In this document: positions 36,134 to 45,525 of the stretch, piece by piece
Layout of the letters: every line of letters starts with the position of its first letter
Numbering within the stretch: position 1 is the first letter of the stretch
Made by a program: the position numbers and the translations under genes
The notes under the pieces: model-generated
The model's input: the letters and a program-made list of their open reading frames with translations, nothing else
Database searches by the model: none
Told to the model about the DNA's origin: nothing
Assembly: GCF_040137905.1 (NCBI RefSeq)
Contig: NZ_JBEFDG010000068.1
Span: 1 to 64,000, forward strand
Length of the DNA: 64,000 nucleotides
DNA from: Corticimicrobacter sp040137905
GTDB taxonomy: Bacteria > Pseudomonadota > Gammaproteobacteria > Burkholderiales > Burkholderiaceae_B
Direction of reading: 5' to 3'

Positions 36134-37447
36134 TCAGGCGATGGCAGCAGCCTCGAACTGGGCCTCTTCGGTCGAGCCGGTCAGTGCCGTGGTCGACGAA
36201 CGCCCCCCCTCGATGGTCTGGGTCACGACATCAAAGTAGCCGGTCCCAACTTCGCGCTGATGCTTGACGGCGGTAAAGCCACGTTCGGCCGCATCGAATT
36301 CCTTCTGCTGCAACTCGACAAAGGCGCTCATCTGGCGACGCGCATAGCCATGCGCCAGGTCGAACATGCCATAGTTGAGCGCGTGGAAACCGGCCAGCGT
36401 GATGAACTGGTACTTATAGCCCATGGCACCCAGCTCGCGCTGGAACTTGGCAATGGTGGCATCGTCGAGATTTTTCTTCCAGTTGAACGACGGCGAGCAG
36501 TTATAGGCCAGCAGCTTGCCCGGAAACTGGCGATGGATGGCATCGGCAAACTGGCGGGCATACTCCAGGTTGGGCGTAGCCGTTTCGCACCAGATCAGAT
36601 CGGCATAGGGCGCATACGCCAGGCCACGAGAAATCGCCTGTTCGATACCCGCGCGGGTCCGATGGAAACCTTCCACAGTCCGCTCACCGGTCAGGAAAGG
36701 CTGGTCGTTTTCATCCACATCACTGGTCACGAGATCGGCCGCATCGGCATCGGTACGCGCCAGCAACAAGGTGGGCACATCCAGCACATCGGCAGCCAGG
36801 CGTGCGGCAATCAGCTTTGACACCGCTTCGCGGGTCGGCACCAGCACCTTGCCACCCATGTGGCCACACTTTTTGACCGAGGCCAACTGATCCTCGAAAT
36901 GCACCCCCGAAGCCCCCGCCTCGATCATGGCCTTCATCAGCTCGTAGGCATTGAGGACACCACCGAAACCTGCCTCGGCATCGGCCACGATGGGCGCAAA
37001 GAAATCGAGATAGCCCTCATCACCAGGGTTGCGGCCTTCCGACCACTGGATCTGGTCGGCACGCTGCAAGGTATTGTTGATGCGGCGCACCACCTGGGGC
37101 ACCGAGTTGGCTGGATAGAGCGACTGGTCAGGATACATCTCGCCCGCCAGATTGGCATCGCCCGCCACCTGCCAGCCCGACAGGTAGATTGCCTTGAGAC
37201 CCGCCTTGACCTGCTGCATGGCCTGGTTGCCGGTCAGTGCCCCCAGCGAATTGATGAAGGGCTCGGTATGCAGCAATTTCCAGAGTTTCTCGGCGCCACG
37301 GCGGGCCAGCGTATGCTCGATCGGCAGCGAACCGCGCAGGCGGATCACGTCCTCGGCGCTGTAGCCACGCTTGATCCCCTGCCAGCGGGGGTCCTCGGCC
37401 CACTTCTTCTGCAGATTGCGGATTTCGGTTTCACGGGTATTGCTCAT
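36134..37447 (-). CDS. aceA: Isocitrate lyase
   Basis: A 437-residue glyoxylate-shunt enzyme that splits isocitrate into glyoxylate and succinate, allowing growth on acetate or fatty acids. The active-site signature SVKKCGHMGGK with the catalytic Cys is intact, and so is the NCSPSFNWKKN segment. Length matches E. coli AceA (434). The start at 37447 has TGGAGA upstream, and the longer in-frame extension is rejected. It is monocistronic with its own terminator. Malate synthase is not in the window. Confidence 0.97.
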   Translation of the reverse strand: MSNTRETEIRNLQKKWAEDPRWQGIKRGYSAEDVIRLRGSLPIEHTLARRGAEKLWKLLHTEPFINSLGALTGNQAMQQVKAGLKAIYLSGWQVAGDANLAGEMYPDQSLYPANSVPQVVRRINNTLQRADQIQWSEGRNPGDEGYLDFFAPIVADAEAGFGGVLNAYELMKAMIEAGASGVHFEDQLASVKKCGHMGGKVLVPTREAVSKLIAARLAADVLDVPTLLLARTDADAADLVTSDVDENDQPFLTGERTVEGFHRTRAGIEQAISRGLAYAPYADLIWCETATPNLEYARQFADAIHRQFPGKLLAYNCSPSFNWKKNLDDATIAKFQRELGAMGYKYQFITLAGFHALNYGMFDLAHGYARRQMSAFVELQQKEFDAAERGFTAVKHQREVGTGYFDVVTQTIEGGRSSTTALTGSTEEAQFEAAAIA

Positions 37448-37552
37448 GGCATCGTCTCCAGTAATGACAGGAAGGAAATCTGTATGTGGGCCAATGTGTG
37501 CCCATCTGTTGAGAAACAGTGTATGCCTATGTTGCGCAGCAATAAACACTTA

Positions 37553-37679
37553 TGTCTTATACAAGACAATAAATTTAATTCTTTATTATCAATTAAATAA
37601 GAAATTATTTTCACGATACGAAAAGAAAATGCAACCTATGAAACCGGACTGCGTTGCTGTGCAACATGACTTTTCGTAT
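37553..37679. promoter_or_regulatory. Inverted repeats in the aceA-queF intergenic region
   Basis: The 310-bp gap between divergent aceA and queF is AT-rich. It holds TGTCTT-ATAC-AAGACA (37553-37568), 106-121 bp upstream of aceA. It also holds a ten-base inverted repeat, ATACGAAAAG (37616-37625) with CTTTTCGTAT (37670-37679), separated by 44 bp. ATGAAA words recur between and after the arms. These are plausible operators for acetate or queuosine control. No regulator is assigned. Confidence 0.5.
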
Positions 37680-37757
37680 TATGAAAAGCACTGTCCGGCA
37701 TATGAAATCGGCGATCCCCTACAATCACCGCATCCGCATTCAGGCAACCCCGACATC

Positions 37758-38582
37758 ATGACGACACATCTGTCCGCACTGGGCCGCACGGTGCACTACC
37801 CCGACCAATACCAGCCCGACATCCTGCAGGCCATTCCGCGTGTAGAGGGCCGCCGTCACATCGGACTGGATGAGTCGCCGACATTCCATGGCAGTGATAT
37901 CTGGAACGCTTACGAACTGTCCTGGCTCAACGCACGCGGCAAACCCGTCGTGGCCCTGGCCGAATTCGACTTTCCCTGCGACACGCCCTGCCTGATCGAG
38001 TCCAAGACGTTCAAGCTCTACCTGAACTCGTTCAACCAGACACGCTTTGCCGACGCCGACACCGTACTCGGCCACCTGCGCCAGGATCTCAGCGCAAGAG
38101 CAGGCGGCCCGGTCGAGGTCCGCCTGCTCTTGCAGGACACGCTGACTCAGACACGCATTGCAGAACCGGATGGCCTGTGCCTGGACCTGCTCGACATCGA
38201 CATCCACGACTACCACCCGGCTCCCACCCTGCTGCAGTGCCTGCCGGAAGCACCTCACCTGGAAGAGCGGATGTATTCGCGGTTGCTGCGCTCGAATTGC
38301 CCGGTGACCGGCCAGCCCGACTGGGGCCATGTGGAAATCCATTACCGGGGACACCAGATCGACCATGCCAGCCTGCTGCGCTACATCGTCTCGTTCCGCC
38401 TGCACACCGGCTTCCACGAGCTGTGCGTGGAACAGATCTACGGCGATATCATGGCCCATTGCCATCCCGATGAACTGTTCGTGTATGCGCGCTATACCCG
38501 GCGTGGCGGTCTGGACATCAATCCCTGGCGCGCCAGTCACGCCCGTGTCGCTCCCCCAAATCTGCGCAGCGCCCGTCAGTAA
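37758..38582 (+). CDS. queF: NADPH-dependent preQ0 reductase QueF
   Basis: A 274-residue bimodular (type II) tunnel-fold enzyme that reduces 7-cyano-7-deazaguanine to preQ1 in queuosine synthesis. The catalytic Cys is in SNCPVTGQPDWG, and the substrate-binding Glu in FHELCVEQIY. The N-terminal half has the ESKTFKLYLNSFN motif. Length matches E. coli QueF (282). The ATG at 37758 begins the family sequence, and a longer in-frame extension across the intergenic region is rejected. Confidence 0.95.
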   Translation: MTTHLSALGRTVHYPDQYQPDILQAIPRVEGRRHIGLDESPTFHGSDIWNAYELSWLNARGKPVVALAEFDFPCDTPCLIESKTFKLYLNSFNQTRFADADTVLGHLRQDLSARAGGPVEVRLLLQDTLTQTRIAEPDGLCLDLLDIDIHDYHPAPTLLQCLPEAPHLEERMYSRLLRSNCPVTGQPDWGHVEIHYRGHQIDHASLLRYIVSFRLHTGFHELCVEQIYGDIMAHCHPDELFVYARYTRRGGLDINPWRASHARVAPPNLRSARQ

Positions 38583-38720
38583 CACCTGTGGGAATGTCGC
38601 CACCCTTACAAAAAGATGCATTTAAAACACCAGGGATAACACGCGGCGTATTTACAGGGCAAAGTGGCGACGCTTCCTGTTCCACCCTATTCTCGGGAAT
38701 TAGGTGCATATAAGTTCGAC

Positions 38721-38753
38721 CTTTTCAAGGACTACGCATCACGCCTTGAAAAG
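38721..38753. repeat. Inverted repeat between queF and nrdA
   Basis: CTTTTCAAGG (38721-38730) and CCTTGAAAAG (38744-38753) form a perfect ten-base inverted repeat with a 13-bp spacer. No U tract follows. It could be an operator or the 3' structure of queF mRNA. The rest of this 405-bp gap holds the NrdR boxes and no gene that I can support. Confidence 0.5.
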
Positions 38754-38787
38754 AGTACACTCCGGCTCATCACAGGGTGATTGATAT

Positions 38788-38835
38788 CTACCATATATAT
38801 GGCCCAGACTATCAACACGCCTCTACATGTAGTTA
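38788..38835. promoter_or_regulatory. Paired NrdR boxes upstream of nrdA
   Basis: Box 1 (38788-38803, core CCATATATAT) and box 2 (38820-38835, core CTACATGTAG) are two 16-bp sites with the palindromic NrdR pattern CwAtATaTwG. Their centres are 32 bp apart, three helical turns, the spacing required for cooperative NrdR binding. NrdR is the ATP/dATP-sensing repressor of ribonucleotide reductase genes. Confidence 0.65.
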
Positions 38836-38987
38836 ATTCCACGAATCATCCAGACAGCTCCCCCCAGGGACCGCCCGGCCATCCGGTGCGTTGCGCCCGG
38901 TACGGCGCTTGTGGGACCACCACTGTCCGTGGAGTCGTCGCTATTTGTGGAGTCACCTCTATTCACGCACAGCAAAAGGTTTTTGCC

Positions 38988-41267
38988 ATGACCAAATACG
39001 AGACGATGAAAGTCACCAAGCGCGACGGCCGTCTGGAGCCGATCGAGCTCGACAAGATTCATCGCGTCATCGACTGGGCCGCCAAGGATCTCAACAATGT
39101 CTCCGTCTCGCAGGTCGAACTGCGATCGCATATCCAGTTCTACGACGGCATCCGTACCGACGACATTCACGAAACCATCATCAAGTCGGCAGCCGACCTG
39201 ATCTCCGAAGAAACGCCCGACTATCAGTATCTGGCCGCGCGCCTGGCGATCTTCCACCTGCGCAAGATCGCCTATGGTCAATTCGAACCACCGCACCTGT
39301 ATGACCACGTCCAGCGCCTGACCGAGCTGGGCAAATACGATCCACACCTGCTGGCCGACTACAGCCGCGCCGAGTTCGACGAGCTGAACGACTACCTCGA
39401 CCACTGGCGCGACATGAACTTCTCGTACGCGGCCGTCAAGCAGCTCGAGGGCAAGTACCTGGTCCAGAACCGCGTCACCAAGCACATCTACGAAAGCCCC
39501 CAGTTTCTCTATATCCTGGTGGCGATGTGCCTGTTCGCCAAGTATCCGGCAGAAACCCGGCTGGCCTACGTCAAGCGTTTCTATGACGCCGTATCGCAAT
39601 TCAAGATCTCGCTGCCGACGCCGATCATGTCGGGGGTGCGCACGCCCACGCGCCAGTTCAGCTCGTGCGTCCTGATCGAGTGCGGCGACAGCCTCGACAG
39701 CATCAATGCCACCACCAGCGCCATCGTGCGCTATGTGTCGCAACGTGCCGGCATCGGCATCAACGGCGGGCGCATCCGCGCCGTCGGCAGCGAAATCCGG
39801 GGCGGCGAGGCGCAGCACACCGGCTGTCTGCCCTTCTTCAAGATGTTCCAGGCGGCGGTCAAGTCCTGCTCTCAAGGCGGCGTCCGGGGCGGCGCGGCCA
39901 CACTGTTCTATCCGCTGTGGCATCTGGAAGTCGAGTCGCTGCTGGTACTCAAGAACAACCGCGGCGTCGAGGAAAACCGCATCCGTCACCTCGACTACGG
40001 CGTGCAGATCAACCGTCTGCTGTACCAGCGCCTGATCAAGGGCCAGAACATTACGCTGTTCTCGCCGCATGACGTACCCGGCCTGTACGATGCCTTCTTT
40101 GCCGACCAGGATGCGTTCGAGCGCCTGTATTCGCAGTACGAACAGGATCCGGCCATCCGCAAGCGCAGCCTGCCGGCCGTCGAACTGTTCTCGCTGATGA
40201 TGCAGGAGCGCGCCAGCACCGGCCGCATCTACATCCAGAACGTCGACCACTGCAACACGCACAGCCCGTTCAATCCGGACAAGGCCCCCGTGCGCCAGTC
40301 CAACCTGTGCATGGAAATCGCCCTGCCCACCAAGCCGCTGGACGACATCAACGATGCAGAGGGCGAGATTGCCCTGTGCACGCTGTCGGCCTTCAACCTG
40401 GGGGCACTCGAATCACTGGATGAACTCGAAGGCCTGTCCGACCTGATCGTGCGCGCACTCGATGCCCTGCTCGACTATCAGGACTATCCGGTCAAGGCAG
40501 CGCTCAATGCTACCGAAAAGCGCCGCTCGCTCGGCGTGGGCGTGATCAACTATGCCTACTACCTGGCCAAGAACGGCACCCGTTATTCCGACGGCTCGGC
40601 CCTGGGCCTGACGCATCGCACCTTCGAAGCCATCCAGTACTACCTGCTCAAGGCCTCGGTCCAGCTTGCCCGCGAATACGGCCCCTGCAAGGCTTTCGAC
40701 GAAACCACCTACGCAGCCGGCCTGCTGCCCGTCGATACCTACAAGAAGGATATCGATACCATCTGCGCCGAACCGCTGCACCTGGACTGGGAAGCCCTGC
40801 GCGCCGAGATCCTGGCCCATGGCCTGCGCAACTCCACACTGACGGCCCTGATGCCTTCCGAGACCTCCAGCCAGATCGCCAATGCCACCAACGGCATCGA
40901 GCCGCCCCGGGGCCTGGTATCGGTCAAGCAGTCCAAGGACGGTATCCTGCGGCAGGTGGTACCCGAGTTCGAGCGTCTCAGGGACCAGTACGAACTGCTC
41001 TGGAAGATTCCCAGCAATGACGGCTACCTCAAGCTGGTGGGCGTCATGCAGAAATTCGTGGACCAGTCGATCTCGGCCAACACCAACTATGATCCGCAGC
41101 GCTTCGAAGGCGGCCGCGTCCCCATGAAGCAACTGCTCAAGGATCTGCTGCAGGCCTACAAGTACGGCGTCAAGACGCTGTACTACCACAACACGCGCGA
41201 TGGCGCCGAAGACGTCCATGGCGAAGTCGAGGACGACGGCTGCGCAGGCGGCGCGTGCAAGATCTGA
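38988..41267 (+). CDS. nrdA: Ribonucleotide reductase class Ia alpha subunit
   Basis: A 759-residue large subunit that reduces ribonucleoside diphosphates. An N-terminal ATP cone (about 5-95, KVTKRDGRLEPI) gives overall allosteric control by ATP and dATP. Active-site residues are in FSSCVLIECGDS, SNLCMEIALPT (Asn, Cys and Glu) and ALCTLSAFNLG. The C-terminal redox pair lies in CAGGACKI. The start at 38988 has AAAGG upstream and avoids a 69-residue extension through the NrdR boxes. Confidence 0.97.
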   Translation: MTKYETMKVTKRDGRLEPIELDKIHRVIDWAAKDLNNVSVSQVELRSHIQFYDGIRTDDIHETIIKSAADLISEETPDYQYLAARLAIFHLRKIAYGQFEPPHLYDHVQRLTELGKYDPHLLADYSRAEFDELNDYLDHWRDMNFSYAAVKQLEGKYLVQNRVTKHIYESPQFLYILVAMCLFAKYPAETRLAYVKRFYDAVSQFKISLPTPIMSGVRTPTRQFSSCVLIECGDSLDSINATTSAIVRYVSQRAGIGINGGRIRAVGSEIRGGEAQHTGCLPFFKMFQAAVKSCSQGGVRGGAATLFYPLWHLEVESLLVLKNNRGVEENRIRHLDYGVQINRLLYQRLIKGQNITLFSPHDVPGLYDAFFADQDAFERLYSQYEQDPAIRKRSLPAVELFSLMMQERASTGRIYIQNVDHCNTHSPFNPDKAPVRQSNLCMEIALPTKPLDDINDAEGEIALCTLSAFNLGALESLDELEGLSDLIVRALDALLDYQDYPVKAALNATEKRRSLGVGVINYAYYLAKNGTRYSDGSALGLTHRTFEAIQYYLLKASVQLAREYGPCKAFDETTYAAGLLPVDTYKKDIDTICAEPLHLDWEALRAEILAHGLRNSTLTALMPSETSSQIANATNGIEPPRGLVSVKQSKDGILRQVVPEFERLRDQYELLWKIPSNDGYLKLVGVMQKFVDQSISANTNYDPQRFEGGRVPMKQLLKDLLQAYKYGVKTLYYHNTRDGAEDVHGEVEDDGCAGGACKI

Positions 41268-41285
41268 CGGAAGGCGTACACCATC

Positions 41286-42419
41286 ATGGCATACAGCATT
41301 TTTTCCAAGACCGACAATGACCAGCTCAAGGAGCCGATGTTCTTCGGCCAGCCGGTCAACGTGGCGCGCTACGACCAGCAGAAATACCCGATCTTCGAGA
41401 AGCTGATCGAAAAGCAGCTTTCATTCTTCTGGCGACCGGAGGAAGTCGATATCTCCCAGGATCGTATCGACTACCAGAATCTGCCGGATCACGAAAAGCA
41501 TATTTTCATCAGTAACCTGAAGTACCAGACACTGCTCGACTCCATCCAGGGACGCAGCCCCAACGTGGCGTTCCTGCCGCTGGTGTCGCTGCCGGAGCTG
41601 GAAACCTGGATCGAGACCTGGGCATTTTCTGAAACGATCCATTCGCGCTCGTACACGCACATCATCCGCAACATCGTCAATGATCCGTCGATCATTTTCG
41701 ACGACATCATGCGCAATGAGCAAATCAGGCTGCGCGCCAGCGATATATCGTCGTACTACGATGAACTGATCCACGACACCATGCTGTATTCGCAGTTGGG
41801 TGCGGGCGAACACGTCATCAACGGCGAGACGCGACGCGTGAGCGAGTACGAACTCAAGAAGAAGATGTACCTGTGCCTGATGAATGTGAACATTCTCGAG
41901 GCCATCCGCTTCTACGTGAGCTTCGCCTGCTCGTTCGCCTTTGCAGAGCGCAAGCTGATGGAAGGCAATGCCAAGATCATCCGCCTGATCGCACGCGACG
42001 AGGCACTGCACCTGACCGGCACCCAGCACCTGCTGAACATCATGCGCTCGGGCCAGGATGATCCCGAATTCGCCAAGGTGGCCCAGGAAGTTGATCAGGC
42101 CTGCTTCGAGATGTTCAAGCAGGCAGCGATCCAGGAAAAGCAGTGGGCGGAATACCTGTTCCGCGATGGCTCCATGATCGGCCTGAACAAAGACATCCTC
42201 AGTCAGTACGTCGAGTACATCACCAACATCCGCATGACGGCGGTGGGTCTGAAGCCTGCCTTCGAGCAGGTCAAGCACAATCCCATTCCCTGGATCAATA
42301 CCTGGCTGGCCTCCGATACCGTGCAGGTCGCGCCCCAGGAAGTGGAACTGAGTTCGTACCTGGTGGGCCAGATCGACGCCGAGGTTTCGGCCGATGATCT
42401 GAATGACTTCGAGCTATGA
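41286..42419 (+). CDS. nrdB: Ribonucleotide reductase class Ia beta subunit
   Basis: A 377-residue diiron protein that generates the tyrosyl radical for NrdA. The radical Tyr is in HSRSYTHIIRN, and the iron ligands lie in the WAFSETIHS, FAFAERK and ARDEALHLTGTQH segments. Length matches E. coli NrdB (376). It starts 18 bp after nrdA and overlaps the downstream ferredoxin gene by ATGA. Confidence 0.97.
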   Translation: MAYSIFSKTDNDQLKEPMFFGQPVNVARYDQQKYPIFEKLIEKQLSFFWRPEEVDISQDRIDYQNLPDHEKHIFISNLKYQTLLDSIQGRSPNVAFLPLVSLPELETWIETWAFSETIHSRSYTHIIRNIVNDPSIIFDDIMRNEQIRLRASDISSYYDELIHDTMLYSQLGAGEHVINGETRRVSEYELKKKMYLCLMNVNILEAIRFYVSFACSFAFAERKLMEGNAKIIRLIARDEALHLTGTQHLLNIMRSGQDDPEFAKVAQEVDQACFEMFKQAAIQEKQWAEYLFRDGSMIGLNKDILSQYVEYITNIRMTAVGLKPAFEQVKHNPIPWINTWLASDTVQVAPQEVELSSYLVGQIDAEVSADDLNDFEL

Positions 42420-42742
42420 CGCCACTTGTCACCACTTGGGACAAGCAATTCACGCTGCGCGAAGGGGAAACCTTGCTGGAAGGCCTGGAGCGCACCGGCC
42501 ATGATGTCGAGTACCAATGCCGCAGTGGCTACTGCGGCATGTGCCGCCTGACCCTGCTGGAAGGCCGGGTCAGCTACCAGGAAAAGCCCCTGGCCTTTGT
42601 CGGCCCCAGCGAAGTATTGCCTTGCTGCTGCACTGTTCAGGAACCTGTCATGGTGGGCTGCGGCCTGCGTGCCGACCTGGACAGCCAGTTCGAACTCTTC
42701 CCAACCGATCTGCTCGGTACGCCGGACACGCCTCCGGCCTGA
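42416..42742 (+). CDS. yfaE: YfaE-like 2Fe-2S ferredoxin for NrdB cofactor maintenance
   Basis: A 108-residue plant-type ferredoxin. The cluster ligands are in CRSGYCGMC plus a distal Cys in LPCCCT. In E. coli YfaE supplies electrons that restore the diferric-tyrosyl cofactor of NrdB. The ATGA overlap with nrdB supports the same role here. The C-terminal tail is somewhat longer than in E. coli YfaE (84 residues). Confidence 0.92.
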   Translation: MTPLVTTWDKQFTLREGETLLEGLERTGHDVEYQCRSGYCGMCRLTLLEGRVSYQEKPLAFVGPSEVLPCCCTVQEPVMVGCGLRADLDSQFELFPTDLLGTPDTPPA

Positions 42743-42797
42743 ACGGCCCCCAGTGCTGGAGGCCGCCTCTGGCCCAACCGCTTATCGGCGCAATACC

Positions 42798-44453
42798 TCA
42801 GCCCAATGCGCGCCGCCCGGCAGCCAGGGCTGCCGTCCCGACATCATCTTCCATATCGATGATCTGCCCACCTTCGGGCAATCGGAACACCGCGACAGAC
42901 TGCTGCAACTGATCAGCCTGCTGCTCCAGGGAACTGGCAGCCGCAGCGGACTGCTCGACCAGTGCCGCATTCTGCTGCGTAACCTGATCCATCTGCCCAA
43001 CCGCAAGGTTGACTTGCTCGATGCCGCTGGATTGTTCCTTGGCAGCCGCTGCCATTTCGCTTACCAGGCCGTTGACATCGCGTACAGCCTTGAACAGTTC
43101 GTCCATGGTCCGGCCCGTGGACTCCACCAGGCGCGCACCGTTGTCGACCGTCGCCACCGATGACCCGATCAGTTCCTTGATCTCACGCGCAGCATTGGCG
43201 CTGCGCTGTGCCAATGCACGAACCTCGCTGGCCACCACCGCGAAACCCCTGCCCTGCTCTCCAGCGCGGGCAGCCTCGACGGCAGCATTGAGCGCCAGGA
43301 TATTGGTCTGGAAGGCAATGCTGTCGATGACGCCGACAATTTCGCCGATCCGCTTGGAACTGCCGGAAATTTCGGCCATGGTCTGTACCACCTGCTCGAG
43401 TGCCTGCCCGCCGCGCTCTGCTACCTGGCCGGCAGTCGTCGCCATATGATTGGCCTGCACCGCATTGTCGGCACTATGACGCACCGTAGAGGCCAACTCT
43501 TCCATGCTGGCAGCCGTTTCTTCAAGCGAGGCGGCCTGCTGCTCGGTACGACTCGAGAGGTCTGTGTTGCCCATCGCAATCTCGCGAGCACCTGTGTGGA
43601 TCTCATCCACACCCTGTCGCACGGTACCTACGGTACGGATCAGGTTGCCCTGCATATCGCGCAGAAAGGGGATGATGCGCCCCACACAATTGCGCCCGAA
43701 CAGTTCGATCCGCCCAGTCAGGTCGCCTGCGGCAATGCGCTGAAAATGTCCGCGCAGCTCATCAAGAGGCCGGCGCACATACTTGACGACATAGCGATCA
43801 GCCAACAGCACGACCAGCAGGCAGAAACCCAGTACTGACAGCATGGCGGTAATGGCCCGCTGCCGATCCTCGCTGGCCTGTGCAATCTGTTCGACTTCGT
43901 ATTTCTCGATGGCATCGATGTAGGCACCGATGCGCTGCTCGAAGGCCCGACTCAGGTTGACCATCACTTCCACATTATGCTTGCGAAAGCCCTCCTGGTC
44001 GCCTCGCGCCAGGAACTGCCCCAGTGGCTCAACCCCCTGGTCGAAGACTGCCTTGAACGCATCGCCCAACTGGCTGGCCTCCTGCGTGAAGCGCTGCTGG
44101 CGCGCAGCCAGATCCTGAAACCGCTGAAAACTCTGGCGCGAAGCTTCGACGGCAACCCGCACACTGTCGCCCTCGGCACGCGCCTGCTCGGTCCGCCCTG
44201 CCTGCACATGCTCGTACTGCCGTCCCAGTCGCAACCGGGCCCGCATGAACTGGTCATTGCTCTTGCCCAATTCTGCCACTTCCATGAGGTAAATATGGCT
44301 TCCATCGAGCACTCTGCCGGCGTTATTGAGTGCACTGATACCAAGAGCCGATAATGCCAGAACCAATACGCTGATCAACAGCAGAATAAAAAGAACCAGT
44401 GCGCGTATCGTGACATTACGCAAAAAGCCATCCAAACCCCGAACCTGCTTCAT
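42798..44453 (-). CDS. Methyl-accepting chemotaxis protein
   Basis: A 551-residue transmembrane chemoreceptor. TM1 lies near residues 15-38. A periplasmic helical sensor of the TarH type spans about 39-200, and TM2 lies near 207-225. A HAMP domain and a long cytoplasmic coiled coil follow, with the hairpin tip NILALNAAVEAARAGEQGRGFAV. There is no C-terminal NWETF-like pentapeptide, so CheR/CheB docking would need another receptor. The ligand is unknown. No other chemotaxis genes are in the window, so it is an orphan receptor. Confidence 0.95.
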   Translation of the reverse strand: MKQVRGLDGFLRNVTIRALVLFILLLISVLVLALSALGISALNNAGRVLDGSHIYLMEVAELGKSNDQFMRARLRLGRQYEHVQAGRTEQARAEGDSVRVAVEASRQSFQRFQDLAARQQRFTQEASQLGDAFKAVFDQGVEPLGQFLARGDQEGFRKHNVEVMVNLSRAFEQRIGAYIDAIEKYEVEQIAQASEDRQRAITAMLSVLGFCLLVVLLADRYVVKYVRRPLDELRGHFQRIAAGDLTGRIELFGRNCVGRIIPFLRDMQGNLIRTVGTVRQGVDEIHTGAREIAMGNTDLSSRTEQQAASLEETAASMEELASTVRHSADNAVQANHMATTAGQVAERGGQALEQVVQTMAEISGSSKRIGEIVGVIDSIAFQTNILALNAAVEAARAGEQGRGFAVVASEVRALAQRSANAAREIKELIGSSVATVDNGARLVESTGRTMDELFKAVRDVNGLVSEMAAAAKEQSSGIEQVNLAVGQMDQVTQQNAALVEQSAAAASSLEQQADQLQQSVAVFRLPEGGQIIDMEDDVGTAALAAGRRALG

Positions 44454-44631
44454 GATGCTTCATCCTATTGTCATGCGAGCTACTGGGGGCAGATGCTAAC
44501 ACGAAGGTGTTTCATAAGGTTATGTCGTTATCGATAATAGGAAAATTGGTAAAAAAACGACGTGCACAGGATATGGAATGGCAACGAAACAGGCCATTGA
44601 TGACATCAAAATTTCTATTTATTGCCAATTA

Positions 44632-45471
44632 TCACGTTTGCGGCAACCGTGCCAACGGGTCCTGCCGATAGAATTTCGAGAGCAGTGCATACCAGCCGGG
44701 AAACCAGTCGGCCAATGGCGCAGGGTCAGCGAAGAACACTTCGGAACTGACCGCAAAGAACTCCGCCTCGTCCGTTGCAGCATAGGGATCCATGGGGAGG
44801 CTGGCGTACCATGGAAACGCGTCCTCCGACTCCGGGTCCATGTCCGGAGGAATGGCGGCCTCGACCTGCAGGACTGCCGTCTCAAAAGCATCCAGAGCCT
44901 GTTGCAGGGTCTGCTGCCAGACCGCAGGCGAAATGCCCGTCCCCACCAGGCTGGGCATCCCCTCCATGTCGCCACTGCGCAGATCCAGCTTGTGCGCGAA
45001 CTCATGGATGACCACATTGTCACGCAGCGCCTGTCCTGGCCCCGCATCTTCCCAGGACAGGATGACCGGGCCGCCCTCCCAGGCCTCGCCCGAGGCTTCC
45101 TGCAGGTACTCGTGCACCACGCCGCTGTCTTCCTGCTCACGACGTGGAATCATGAAGCCGCCTGGATAAACGATGATCTCGACCCAGCCTTCGTACCATG
45201 CAGGATCCAGCGCCAGAATGGGCAATGCGGCCTGAATGGCGATCGACAGCATGATGTCGTCGGTGATCACCATGCCATGTGCACCGCTGAAGGTTTTGCT
45301 GGCCAGCAGCCAGGCTGCCCGGGCCCTCAGACTGGCATCCTCTTCGGCGCTCAGCCCCGCGAGGAATGGCAACGCCGCACATGCAGCCTGCCAGGCCGCA
45401 TCCTCGATGCGTGCCTGCTGCAATGCCGTATCACGCGATGTCGCACCACGACCTGCCAGCCATCGAAACAT
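44632..45471 (-). CDS. mtfA: Zinc-dependent peptidase MtfA (M90)
   Basis: A 279-residue M90-family metallopeptidase. The HEFAH zinc motif sits near the middle (VVIHEFAHKLDLRSGDMEGMP), and a downstream Glu is in AEFFAVSSEVFF. In E. coli MtfA binds the glucose repressor Mlc and has aminopeptidase activity. Length is close to E. coli MtfA (265). The Mlc-PtsG partner system is not in the window, so the physiological role here is open. Confidence 0.92.
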   Translation of the reverse strand: MFRWLAGRGATSRDTALQQARIEDAAWQAACAALPFLAGLSAEEDASLRARAAWLLASKTFSGAHGMVITDDIMLSIAIQAALPILALDPAWYEGWVEIIVYPGGFMIPRREQEDSGVVHEYLQEASGEAWEGGPVILSWEDAGPGQALRDNVVIHEFAHKLDLRSGDMEGMPSLVGTGISPAVWQQTLQQALDAFETAVLQVEAAIPPDMDPESEDAFPWYASLPMDPYAATDEAEFFAVSSEVFFADPAPLADWFPGWYALLSKFYRQDPLARLPQT

Positions 45472-45525
45472 CGCCCCTCCAGTACAAAGAAATGCATTGT
45501 ACCCACGGCATGGGCGGGGCCGCAG

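Noticed and set aside
38823..40262. A 479-codon open frame on the minus strand
   Set aside because: It is antisense to nrdA and has the composition of a frame shadow, with no family motif.
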